This document shows positions 33,643 to 42,370 of a DNA stretch of 64,000 nt, piece after piece (positions within the stretch are counted from its first letter, which is position 1; each line of letters opens with the position of its first letter). The position numbers were made by a program, and so were the translations under genes. This DNA is from JAGQNK01 sp964573155 (GTDB lineage Bacteria > Patescibacteriota > Saccharimonadia > Saccharimonadales > JAGQNK01): positions 1 through 64,000 of the forward strand of contig CAZNIN010000001.1 in the NCBI GenBank assembly GCA_964573155.1, given 5' to 3'. Under the pieces are notes generated by a model. That model saw nothing but the letters and a program-made list of their open reading frames with translations, made no database searches and had not been told where the DNA came from.

Positions 33643-33784
33643 TTTTGATATCATATATGCAGCGGAATAACCACCGCCCCTATTTCTCAGAAAAGGGCAA
33701 AGAGCAGTCGGGATTTGGATACGTTTCAAATCACGCTAAGGCGAGAAAACCAGTAGGTATATCTCAATAAGCCGGAGGCGAATT
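33643..33784 (+). promoter_or_regulatory. clpC -10 box and long untranslated leader
   Basis: After the -10 box (TATCAT, 33649-33654) about 120 bases of leader precede clpC. GGAGG (33774-33778) is the ribosome site. A 37-codon open frame (33657-33770) lies in the leader, but its ATG is only 2 bases after the -10 box and would not be transcribed from this promoter. Confidence 0.5.
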
Positions 33785-36283
33785 ATGATGCCACAAAACT
33801 CTGATTTTCAAGAATTTTTAAATCATCTTACCGATAATGCACTGCAAAGTTTGAAGCACGCTGATGCTATTGCGCGTAGCTTCGGAAGTGCATATGTCGG
33901 TACGGAGCATTTGCTGCTTGGTGTGCTGGCACAAGACACAAGTATGGGCTCTAAGATTCTCGAGGGCGCGGGAGTAACGCTTGACCGTGCTCGCTTGGCG
34001 CTAAACTTAACGCCAAAAACTCTTGTTATAAATATGGGGGCGAAAGGTTTGAGCGAAACCGCAAAACTGACACTTAAGATGGCATATGATGTTGCCCAGG
34101 ACTTTAATCAGGAATTTTGCGGAACAGAACACATTCTCTATAGCGTGCTGAGCCAAAAGAATGCTCGCGCAACAATATTGTTACGTGATATGAACGTGGA
34201 CGTTGATGGGCTTGTTTCTGAACTGGAGCAGTTTCTTAATCGCCAGCAATATGAAGATGATGGATCATCAGCGACAGAAGGGCGACGAAAGTCTAAAAAG
34301 GTTAAAAAAACTGCCCTAGACTTCTTTGGTACCGACATGACTGCACAGGCAAAAGAAGGCAAACTGGATCCGGTAGTAGGACGCGAGGCTCAAATTCGAC
34401 GTGTTATTACGATTCTGAACCGTCGAACAAAGAATAACCCGGTGTTGATAGGTGAACCAGGCGTTGGCAAGACCGCTATTGTTGAGGGGCTTGCGCAACG
34501 CATTATTAACGAAGATGTACCGGACAGTCTGCTCGATAAACGAATTGTGATGCTTGACCTGGCTGGTATGATAGCCGGTACCAAATACCGTGGTGAGTTT
34601 GAAGAGCGTCTAAAGAAAATAATGTCCGAGCTTGAAAAAGACAGCAAAACTATCGTATTTATCGATGAGATGCACCTGATAGTTGGTGCTGGCGCTGCAG
34701 AGGGCGCAATGGACGCCGGTAATATCTTGAAACCAGCTTTGGCACGCGGGAAGATCCAAATGATAGGCGCAACGACAACAGCCGAATATACCAAGCATGT
34801 CGAAAAAGACGCCGCGCTGGAGCGGCGTTTCCAGCCAATACAGGTTCCTGAAGCTACACCTGCAGAAACGCTAGCTATTTTGAAAGGTCTACGTAAGCAC
34901 TACGAGGAATTTCATGGTGTTAGTGTCAGCGATGATGTTCTAGAAGATACGGTTACGCTTGCCAAGCGTTACATTAATGATCGGTTCATGCCAGACAAAG
35001 CTATCGATTTGCTCGATGAAACCGCAGCGCACTTACGGGTTGACAAAGGAAAGACTCCACCGGAAGTTCGCAAGCTACAAAAAGAGCTAAAACTTGTTAA
35101 TGTCCGAATTGAAGACGCGGTTGATAATGAGGACTATGAAAAGGCCGCCAAGTTTAAGCAGCGCGCATCGCAGATCAAAGATGAACTAAAAAAACTCGAA
35201 GCCGAAGGAAAATCGGCCAATCAGTTAACTGTTACGAGCGAAAATATCGCGGAAGTTGTCGCTCGTATGACTGGCGTACCAGTGACGAAAGTTATTCGTT
35301 CTGAAGCAAAATACTTGCTGAATCTCGAAAAAACATTACGAAAATTTGTAATTGGTCAAGATGAGGCTGTTGAGGCAGTTGCAAAAGCCGTGCGTCGTAA
35401 CCGCGTCGGTATCGGCAGTGGCAAACGTCCTATAGGTTCTTTCGTCTTCCTTGGCCCGACCGGGGTTGGCAAGACAGAGTTAGCGCGAGTACTGGCGAGG
35501 GAATTTTTTGGCAGTGAAGAAGCGTTGGTCAAAATTGACATGAGCGAGTTTGGCGAACATCATAATGTGTCGCGACTTGTGGGCGCCCCTGCTGGTTATG
35601 TCGGATATGATGAAGGTGGTCAACTGACTGACAAGATACGTCGACAGCCTTATAGCCTGGTGTTGTTTGACGAAATTGAAAAAGCACATCCAGACGTTTT
35701 CAATATGTTGCTACAAGTGTTGGAAGACGGCTACCTGACTGATGCCAAAGGTCGTCGTATAGATTTTACAAACACTATCATTATCATGACCAGCAACATT
35801 GGGGCTGATAAGCTGCAGAAAGAGGCTGATTTTGGTTTTCATGCTGACAATCGTGGCGATTTACACGACCTTGAAGCATTACACGAGCGAAATAAGAGCA
35901 AAGTTCTCGATGAGCTCAAGAAGATGATGCGGCCAGAGTTTCTGAACCGCATAGATAAAACAATTGTTTTCCATGCGTTGACACGCAAGAACGTGCTCAA
36001 AATTCTGGACTTGCAGATAAATGAACTACGTGACCGTCTGGTCAAGCATGGGATAGATCTACAGCTGACGCCCGCGGCCAAAAATCTCCTACTCGAACAA
36101 GGGTACGATGCTACTAACGGCGTTCGACCAATGCGTCGTCTCATTGCTGACACGATTGAAGATCACATCGCACATGAGCTTCTCGATGCCAAATATCACA
36201 AAGGTCACATTATTCGTATTAGTGCCAAAAACAACCAGTTGGTTTACAATGCAGAATCCGAGATTACTGAGCCTGTTGCATAA
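33785..36283 (+). CDS. clpC: ATP-dependent Clp protease ATPase subunit ClpC
   Basis: Hsp100 unfoldase that feeds ClpP. The 832-residue protein has two Clp_N repeats (about 1-150), the first AAA domain with GEPGVGKT (about 223-230) and FIDEMHL, and a short middle region containing a UVR-type motif (NEDYEKAAKFKQRASQIKDEL, about 450-470). The second AAA domain has GPTGVGKTE (about 558) and a C-terminal D2-small domain. A short middle region with UVR motif marks ClpC, not ClpB. At the position of the ClpP-docking loop there is FGF (about residues 683-685) in EADFGFHADN. It is controlled by a CIRCE site, as is clpP. ATG 33785 and 33788 are both possible starts. Confidence 0.93.
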   Translation: MMPQNSDFQEFLNHLTDNALQSLKHADAIARSFGSAYVGTEHLLLGVLAQDTSMGSKILEGAGVTLDRARLALNLTPKTLVINMGAKGLSETAKLTLKMAYDVAQDFNQEFCGTEHILYSVLSQKNARATILLRDMNVDVDGLVSELEQFLNRQQYEDDGSSATEGRRKSKKVKKTALDFFGTDMTAQAKEGKLDPVVGREAQIRRVITILNRRTKNNPVLIGEPGVGKTAIVEGLAQRIINEDVPDSLLDKRIVMLDLAGMIAGTKYRGEFEERLKKIMSELEKDSKTIVFIDEMHLIVGAGAAEGAMDAGNILKPALARGKIQMIGATTTAEYTKHVEKDAALERRFQPIQVPEATPAETLAILKGLRKHYEEFHGVSVSDDVLEDTVTLAKRYINDRFMPDKAIDLLDETAAHLRVDKGKTPPEVRKLQKELKLVNVRIEDAVDNEDYEKAAKFKQRASQIKDELKKLEAEGKSANQLTVTSENIAEVVARMTGVPVTKVIRSEAKYLLNLEKTLRKFVIGQDEAVEAVAKAVRRNRVGIGSGKRPIGSFVFLGPTGVGKTELARVLAREFFGSEEALVKIDMSEFGEHHNVSRLVGAPAGYVGYDEGGQLTDKIRRQPYSLVLFDEIEKAHPDVFNMLLQVLEDGYLTDAKGRRIDFTNTIIIMTSNIGADKLQKEADFGFHADNRGDLHDLEALHERNKSKVLDELKKMMRPEFLNRIDKTIVFHALTRKNVLKILDLQINELRDRLVKHGIDLQLTPAAKNLLLEQGYDATNGVRPMRRLIADTIEDHIAHELLDAKYHKGHIIRISAKNNQLVYNAESEITEPVA

Positions 36284-36305
36284 GTTCGTGTAGAATATAA
36301 GCAGT

Positions 36306-37256
36306 ATGCTAAGAACCTTGCGTCGTCGAAGTTCTGGCCAGGCTGTCGTACTGGTTTTTTTGCTGATTGTGCTGGCGACCGTTACATTTGCCTGGATAAG
36401 ACGCCAGGATATATACGACTGGGCACGTTTACGCAATTACGATCCGCCTCAGCAAATCCAGCAACTCGCTTTCGATACAACCATGAACAACTCGGCAAGG
36501 AAATTGTTTTATGTATATCATCCAGAACTAAATGACAGAGAAGAATTCAACAACAATTGTCGGGGCTTTGGCGAACACACGATAGTGCTTGGTTGCTATG
36601 TATCAAACCATGGAATATTCTTGTTTGATATAGACGATGATCGACTCGAAGGCGTAGAGCAGGTTACTGCGGCACACGAGATGTTGCATGCGGCGTATGA
36701 TCGGTTGGGAGAAACAGAGCGGGCTCGTGTTGACAAGCTAGTGCATGATGCTTTTGCAAAAGTAACTGACGAACGAATACGACGTTCTATTGATAATTAC
36801 CGTAGCCGGGATGCTTCAGTGGTGCCAAATGAACTACACTCGATTCTGGCGACGGAAGTTCGGAATTTACCACCAGAGCTTGAAAACTATTACAAAAGGT
36901 ACTTTACTAACCGCCATGCCGTTGTCGCGTATTCTGAAAAGTATGAGTCTGTGCTCACCAAACGCCGTAATCACGCAGCTTCGTTAGAGCTGCAGATCTC
37001 TGGGTTGAGAAACGAAATAGAGCAGCTCGAAAAAACACTAGCTGCAGAGAAAAACTTCTTGCAGCAACTTCGCGGTAGTGTCCGCACTCAAGCTGACGTG
37101 CAAACATACAACTCTCGTGTAGCAGCTTATAACACCAACGTACGTCTACTGAATTCTCAAATTTCACGACATAATGATCTCATTGAAGAATACAAAGAGG
37201 TTGCGCTGGAGGCGCAAGAGCTATATAAAGCACTGGACAGTCGGCCGACGCTTTAA
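36306..37256 (+). CDS. Membrane-anchored HExxH protein with coiled coil
   Basis: A 316-residue protein with an N-terminal membrane anchor (about residues 13-30) and an exported domain containing AAHEMLHAAYD. This matches the zinc-metallopeptidase HExxH pattern and is preceded by a Cys-containing stretch (NNNCRGFGEHTIVLGCYV). A third zinc ligand is not certain. The last 110 residues form a coiled coil (SLELQISGLRNEIEQLEKTLAAEK and following). The architecture suggests an envelope peptidase, but no family name can be given. TAGAAT lies 9 bases before the ATG. It precedes radA by 19 bases. Confidence 0.8.
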   Translation: MLRTLRRRSSGQAVVLVFLLIVLATVTFAWIRRQDIYDWARLRNYDPPQQIQQLAFDTTMNNSARKLFYVYHPELNDREEFNNNCRGFGEHTIVLGCYVSNHGIFLFDIDDDRLEGVEQVTAAHEMLHAAYDRLGETERARVDKLVHDAFAKVTDERIRRSIDNYRSRDASVVPNELHSILATEVRNLPPELENYYKRYFTNRHAVVAYSEKYESVLTKRRNHAASLELQISGLRNEIEQLEKTLAAEKNFLQQLRGSVRTQADVQTYNSRVAAYNTNVRLLNSQISRHNDLIEEYKEVALEAQELYKALDSRPTL

Positions 37257-37261
37257 TCTGG

Positions 37262-37278
37262 TACACTTATATCTGATG
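37262..37278 (+). promoter_or_regulatory. -10 box and probable leaderless start of radA
   Basis: TACACT (37262-37267) lies 8 bases before ATG 37276. Confidence 0.45.
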
Positions 37279-38478
37279 GCAAAAAGGGAAGCAAAAAAAT
37301 TTGTCTGTACCAACTGTGGTGCAGAAAGTGCGTCATGGAGTGGGCGTTGTTTTAACTGTGGAGAGTGGAATACACTCGAGGAGAAGTTAGTCATTACATC
37401 TGCGAGCGTGAAGAGCGGAGGGCGGACGCTGACGCCCCAATCGGTTAGTAAGACGCTTGCAAAAGATCACGAGCGACTCACGACTGGTATAGCAGAAATC
37501 GACGCTGTACTTGGTGGTGGCGTTGTGGCTGGCAGCGTCAACCTGATTGCCGGCCAGCCTGGCATTGGCAAGAGTACTCTGTTGCTGCAGTTGGCACATT
37601 CGTTAAGTAAAAAACAGCCAGTGTTATATGTGAGTGCTGAAGAGTCAGCACATCAGATTGGTATTCGCGCAGAGCGTCTTGGTGCTAGTAGTAAAAATCT
37701 ACAATTGGTGACGAGCACGAGTGCTGACGATATTGCGACTACTATAGCAGCAGGCGATTATAAACTTGTAATTGTTGACTCTATCCAGACTATTTCGTGC
37801 GCGGCTATCTCTTCAGCTGCTGGTAATGTCAGTCAAATAACAAACAGCACCCAGTTGTTGACTGCAGCAGCCAAAGAGACCGATACGGCAATATTGCTCG
37901 TCGGACATGTGACCAAAGAAGGTTCTATAGCTGGCCCAAAAGTACTTGAGCATGTTGTAGATGTGGTGCTTCAACTTGAAGGCGACCGTTATGGTGGATT
38001 CAAGGTGCTTCGAACAGCCAAGAACCGCTATGGATCTACGAATGAAGCCGGTATCTTTGAAATGGTGGATAATGGCTTGCAGCCTGTTGCTAATCCATCT
38101 GCAGCTCTTTTGGCCGAACGTCAAATAAGTGACGGTTCGGTTGTACTGGCGACTCTTGAAGGCACGCGGCCACTGCTTGTGGAGGTTCAGGCGCTTGTCA
38201 ATAGAACCAGTTATGGCTATCCAAAGCGCGCTGCAAGCGGAATTGATCTAAATCGTATTAATCTGCTCGTTGCTATGCTTGAAAAACGCACAAAACTGAA
38301 CCTCGCCGATCAAGATATATANNNNNNNNNNNNNNNNNNNNNNNNNNNNNNNNNNNNNNNNNNNNNNNNNNNNNNNNNNNNNNNNNNNNNNNNNNNNNNN
38401 NNNNNNNNNNNNNNNNNNNNNTATATTGGTGTAAAGGATGTTCGCACGGCGCTTAATACTTTTTTGGAGAAAGAGTAA
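37276..38478 (+). CDS. radA: DNA repair protein RadA (interrupted by assembly gap)
   Basis: RecA-like ATPase that promotes branch migration in recombination. The N-terminal zinc finger FVCTNCGAESASWSGRCFNCGEW (four Cys) is at about residues 9-31, Walker A GQPGIGKST is at about 95-103, and the RadA-specific KNRYGS motif follows. The C-terminal Lon-like domain begins (GFDLNR-type GIDLNRINLLVAMLEKR) and is then cut by 100 N. After the gap only YIGVKDVRTALNTFLEKE remains. The family normally has about 85 residues where the N run covers 34 codons, so more than 100 bp is missing. ATG 37276 was chosen over an upstream in-frame ATG at 37174 that lies inside the previous gene. Confidence 0.93.
   Translation: MAKREAKKFVCTNCGAESASWSGRCFNCGEWNTLEEKLVITSASVKSGGRTLTPQSVSKTLAKDHERLTTGIAEIDAVLGGGVVAGSVNLIAGQPGIGKSTLLLQLAHSLSKKQPVLYVSAEESAHQIGIRAERLGASSKNLQLVTSTSADDIATTIAAGDYKLVIVDSIQTISCAAISSAAGNVSQITNSTQLLTAAAKETDTAILLVGHVTKEGSIAGPKVLEHVVDVVLQLEGDRYGGFKVLRTAKNRYGSTNEAGIFEMVDNGLQPVANPSAALLAERQISDGSVVLATLEGTRPLLVEVQALVNRTSYGYPKRAASGIDLNRINLLVAMLEKRTKLNLADQDIXXXXXXXXXXXXXXXXXXXXXXXXXXXXXXXXXXYIGVKDVRTALNTFLEKE
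38322..38421. other. Assembly gap (100 N) within radA
   Basis: Fixed-size run of undetermined bases replacing much of the Lon-like domain of RadA. The reading frame agrees on both sides. Confidence 0.95.
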
Positions 38479-39255
38479 GTGATTGATATTCTACAGTTTC
38501 TTTTACTACTGATTATTCTGGCAGTACTTTGGATGCAGCAAAATGAAATAGGGCTGCCTTCTCCAGGGCGGAAAAGCACGCGCGTCATTTTGGACACCTG
38601 TGCGTTAATTGACGGCCGTATAGTAGAGCTTGCTCGATCAGGATTCATACCAGGCTCGCTTGTCATACCAGAATTTATCGTACATGAACTACAGCTACTG
38701 GCAGACGGTGCCGATGCTCACAAACGGTCACGAGCCCGCTACGGACTCGATATAGTCCAAGACTTGCAGGAAATTGAAGAGGTCGAGGTAATCATCGACA
38801 AAACACCTATCCACGAAGTTCATGCTGTGGACAACAAGCTGGTGACATTGGCCAAAAGACTGAAGGCGCCGCTGTATACGACAGACTACAATCTTGGCAA
38901 GGTGGCTGGCATAGAAGGCGTCAGAGTGCTCAATGTCAACGAACTTGCCCAGCATCTCCGTCCATCAGCGCTCCCTGGAGAGCAAAAGACTGTGAAGATA
39001 ATTCAGAAAGGTAGTAATGCGAAACAAGGTGCCGGTTACCTTGACGACGGTACGTTGATAGTAGTAGAAAATGCTGCGAAATATATTGGCAAAACAGTAC
39101 AGGTTGAGATTATCAAAACGCATCAGACGACATCCGGCAAGATGCTGTTTGGGGAGCTTGTACGCGAACAAGCCAAAGGAAAAAGCGCTGGGTCTTCGCG
39201 ATCAACTCAACGCTCTTCGTCTGCCAGAGGACTGGCCCTGCGCCTGAAGCGCTAA
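38479..39255 (+). CDS. PIN-TRAM domain membrane protein (YacL-like)
   Basis: A 258-residue protein: one N-terminal membrane span (about residues 4-19), then a PIN domain starting VILDTCALIDGRIVEL with acidic residues spaced as in PIN ribonucleases (Asp in DTCALID, Glu in EFIVHEL, Asp in AVDNKLV and TTDYNL). A TRAM RNA-binding domain follows (about 170-225; GAGYLDDGTLIVVENAAKYIGKTVQVEI) and a Ser/Arg-rich tail. This order matches YacL of Gram-positives, though the membrane part is reduced from four spans to one. GTG 38479 starts immediately after the radA stop; radA-yacL neighbourhood is common in Firmicutes. Confidence 0.88.
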   Translation: MIDILQFLLLLIILAVLWMQQNEIGLPSPGRKSTRVILDTCALIDGRIVELARSGFIPGSLVIPEFIVHELQLLADGADAHKRSRARYGLDIVQDLQEIEEVEVIIDKTPIHEVHAVDNKLVTLAKRLKAPLYTTDYNLGKVAGIEGVRVLNVNELAQHLRPSALPGEQKTVKIIQKGSNAKQGAGYLDDGTLIVVENAAKYIGKTVQVEIIKTHQTTSGKMLFGELVREQAKGKSAGSSRSTQRSSSARGLALRLKR

Positions 39256-42251
39256 TTTACATTTGTATTGCTAGACTGATTATCTTCTTCATCTTTGGCA
39301 TAAACCGGTACTCCGGTAAGGTCTTGGCCGGTCGTACAACTATTTCCGGTATCGCCACAGACAAACTGATTGGTGTCAGCTCGATATATCGACACATAGC
39401 CCTCGCCGCCACTCCATCGGAATTCAGTTTCCTCGCCATCTGACGTGGCGCGTGTAATAGTCAGACCATTTCCTTGGTTACTACCACCTTGAGCACTGAA
39501 TGTTGCGGTATCCGTCGAGTCGTACAGTACGCTGTCGATTACAGTTGCTGAGACGGTATGTCGTCCACCGGACTTCGCAGTGTAAACGTAGGTGACAGTA
39601 CCAGAGCTGCTGACTTGGCGGCTGTGCACACGTTGCCCGTTGACATTGAACTCAATAGTGCCTGGATGTTCTGGGCTCGCCAACGGATGGGTACCATGGG
39701 TAATATCGGCGACCAGTTGATATCTATTGCCTCCGGCAGGGCTTACGCGAAGCCGAACAGTGGGCTTTACGTCATCACATTTGTGGACATCGTCTTTTTG
39801 CTCCGTGTTGGCTCCTCCGCTACCCCCATTCACGAACTGGTCAGACGAGAAGCTGCTCGCATCACCACCAGTGATGTCTTTGCGCGCTCTTGGAGGCGTA
39901 CAATCAGTCGCAAGCTTGTTAGAAATGATATCTATTGTCTGTTTTTTGTTGTTGACTGCGCGTTGCTTGAACCATGATGGGAAAATGTCAGTTGAAGGGC
40001 TAGGTTCTACCGATCCTATGCCGACGTGACTGCGAATAACAAAAGCAGGAAGGGACTGTATGCTAGACGGTCGTTTCCAATCTTTGGGTTGCAAATCTTG
40101 GTGTGCTTCATTCATCCAACCTTGCCAGATAGGTTGTGTCATGGCCTCCATAGTGCCTGACATCTCAACTTGTCGGTTGTGGTAACCGACCCAAACACCT
40201 GCTGAATATTTGGATGAAAAGCCCATCATCCACCCATCTTTTGCGTCGTTCGTCGTACCGGTCTTCATGGCAAACTTCCATGTGCCTTTACTGCCGTTGA
40301 AGCGATGAGGCTTGCGCCCGGCAGGGAAGTAGCTGGCGTTTGGATCGCTCATCATGTCTTGCACAATGTACGCTGAGTCTTCGCGAACAACTTGCTCGCC
40401 TTTTTGAGGCTCCCATTTTTTGATCGTATCGCCTTTGGCATCTTCGATCTTCAGGATGTATGTATGTGGAACTTTATTACCGTTACGTGAAATAGTTGCG
40501 TAAGCATGAACATGCTCATCAAGTCTCAGGTAAGCACCGTCACCAATGGCGGAAGACGCATAACACGGACCTTCTTTGGTTAATTGATCATCCTGATAGC
40601 ATTTGTAGCCACTTGCTAGTCCGAGGCTGTCAGCAACCTGTATGGTTTCGTCTACACCAACGGTAAGCATGGCTTTTACGGCTGGTACGTTTCTTGAGCC
40701 GCCGAGAGCGTACCGAAGCGTAACAGGACCAGGGAAACGGAAGTCATAGTCCCATAGACAGTTACCTTGTCCACGTGGCGGAGGCATAGTTTTGTTTGTA
40801 CAAGGATATCCCGGCAGAGGCGCTTGCGTATCATAGAGAACTGATCCCGCGCCGAAATTGTTGGTCTTTTCAATAAGTGCTAGGTAGTCGTAGGGTTTGA
40901 AGCTTGATCCAGGTGGCAGTCGGTATCTTGCGTAGTTGTTCTGGCCATGAGTAGGATTTGTAAAGTCGGCCCCACCAACTAGAGCGACAACTTGTCCTGT
41001 CTCCACATCTTCAGCAGCAAATGCTGCGACATTGCCTCCCTGAGCCTGGACCTGAGGAATACCTTCACTAACTTTGCGTTCAGCAATTTCTTGCAGTTTC
41101 AGATCGACGGTTGTTGTAACTTTCCATCCGCCACGTTGTACTGTGTCTGCGGTGAACTCGTTTTCGAGATATTCTTTGGCAGTTAGCACAAACCATGGTG
41201 CTCGCATACCGGCAAACTTTGGCTTCGGTTTTTTGACTTTTTTGAGCGTGTTTACCTTTTTTGCTTCATCGCGTTCTTTGGAACTAATCATACCCTGCTG
41301 CTCCATCAAATCGAGGATGTAATGTTGACGGCCTACGAGTGCTTCAGGATTGTAACTTGGTCCGTATGGTGAATAATACGAGGGGGATTGAGGTATTGCC
41401 GCCAAGAACGCAGCCTCATCTAGCGTCAGGCTTTTAGCGGACTTTTGAAAGTAATCACGTGTGGCAGATTCGACGCCATACTGCACGTTGCCATAAGGTG
41501 CGGTGTTAAGGTATCCAGTCAAAATCTCGTCTTTTGAATAACTGCGCTCTAGCTCGACTGCGAGGATGAGTTCCTTTACTTTACGAGTGTAGGTCTGTTC
41601 TTTACCGACGCCGGACTGTGTCAGTCTGACGAGCTGCTGGGTGATAGTTGAGCCGCCTTGGGTTGTGCCACCTGTAGCATTCTTAAATGCAGCACGCATA
41701 ATGCCACGTGTGTCAAATCCGCCGTGCTTGAAGAAATCCTTGTCCTCGATAGCGATCGTAGCATCTTTGACATGTTTAGAAATCTGATCTCCTTGAACAG
41801 GAATGCGCTTTACTGCGTCGAAGTCTTCCCAGAGTAGGGTCTTCCCCGTGCGATCGTAATATCGAATGCTTCCGCCAATGTTTTTACCGGAAATATCGCG
41901 TAGGTTTGGTAGATCTTTTCTGAAATACGCAAACAAACCGACTAGCAGCAAAAACCCGGCAATTAGTCCGATGCCAGTAATCTTGAGCGCCATGATTCCG
42001 CCTTCGCGACTAAACCAGTACTGGTACATGCGCTTTGGGTGTAAGCGGTAGAAGAAGCGTTTGACGGGAGACTTCGGCATGCCAGCCAAGCGCTGTGCAC
42101 GGGCTCTGGCGTAAGCGTCTTTTTTGGCGCGAATCTTATCAGTTAGACTGCGGTTGACTTTTATGGTCTGTCCCGAACGTGTCGTAAAAGTATTTTTACT
42201 CTTTCGACCACGGCCGCCAGTGTGACGACCGGATATTTTCTTGTTGCTCAT
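39252..42251 (-). CDS. Class A penicillin-binding protein (PBP1A type)
   Basis: Bifunctional peptidoglycan glycosyltransferase/transpeptidase, 999 residues. A basic cytoplasmic region of about 85 residues precedes one membrane span (LKITGIGLIAGFLLLVGLFAYF). The GT51 domain has ATIAIEDKDFFKHGGFD with the catalytic Glu, and GGSTITQQLVRL. The transpeptidase has GSSFKPYDYL (SxxK, about residue 449), SRN in GGSRNVPAV, and KTGTTND (about 662-668). Beyond it, about 200 residues include an Ig-like domain (VRLRVSPAGGNRYQLVADI to TVIDSVLYDS) and a small final domain with a Cys pair. The stop overlaps the PIN-TRAM gene by 4 bases. TATACT lies about 50 bases upstream of the start on the minus strand. Confidence 0.95.
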   Translation of the reverse strand: MSNKKISGRHTGGRGRKSKNTFTTRSGQTIKVNRSLTDKIRAKKDAYARARAQRLAGMPKSPVKRFFYRLHPKRMYQYWFSREGGIMALKITGIGLIAGFLLLVGLFAYFRKDLPNLRDISGKNIGGSIRYYDRTGKTLLWEDFDAVKRIPVQGDQISKHVKDATIAIEDKDFFKHGGFDTRGIMRAAFKNATGGTTQGGSTITQQLVRLTQSGVGKEQTYTRKVKELILAVELERSYSKDEILTGYLNTAPYGNVQYGVESATRDYFQKSAKSLTLDEAAFLAAIPQSPSYYSPYGPSYNPEALVGRQHYILDLMEQQGMISSKERDEAKKVNTLKKVKKPKPKFAGMRAPWFVLTAKEYLENEFTADTVQRGGWKVTTTVDLKLQEIAERKVSEGIPQVQAQGGNVAAFAAEDVETGQVVALVGGADFTNPTHGQNNYARYRLPPGSSFKPYDYLALIEKTNNFGAGSVLYDTQAPLPGYPCTNKTMPPPRGQGNCLWDYDFRFPGPVTLRYALGGSRNVPAVKAMLTVGVDETIQVADSLGLASGYKCYQDDQLTKEGPCYASSAIGDGAYLRLDEHVHAYATISRNGNKVPHTYILKIEDAKGDTIKKWEPQKGEQVVREDSAYIVQDMMSDPNASYFPAGRKPHRFNGSKGTWKFAMKTGTTNDAKDGWMMGFSSKYSAGVWVGYHNRQVEMSGTMEAMTQPIWQGWMNEAHQDLQPKDWKRPSSIQSLPAFVIRSHVGIGSVEPSPSTDIFPSWFKQRAVNNKKQTIDIISNKLATDCTPPRARKDITGGDASSFSSDQFVNGGSGGANTEQKDDVHKCDDVKPTVRLRVSPAGGNRYQLVADITHGTHPLASPEHPGTIEFNVNGQRVHSRQVSSSGTVTYVYTAKSGGRHTVSATVIDSVLYDSTDTATFSAQGGSNQGNGLTITRATSDGEETEFRWSGGEGYVSIYRADTNQFVCGDTGNSCTTGQDLTGVPVYAKDEEDNQSSNTNVN

Positions 42252-42354
42252 GAGTAGGTAAATGACTCCATTAAATAAGCTTCTTGCTTCTTATTAGTAT
42301 AGCAAAAAATAAGCACAAACAATCATTATTTTCGTGACTCGTAAACAGATACGG

Positions 42355-42370
42355 TATACTGTTCGATATG
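42355..42370 (+). promoter_or_regulatory. -10 box and probable leaderless start of tyrS
   Basis: TATACT (42355-42360) lies 7 bases before ATG 42368. Confidence 0.5.

Noticed and set aside
33657..33770. A 37-codon open frame between the CIRCE site and clpC
   Set aside because: Its ATG begins 2 bases after the -10 box, so it would not be included in the transcript, and it has no ribosome site; chance frame in a leader is more likely.
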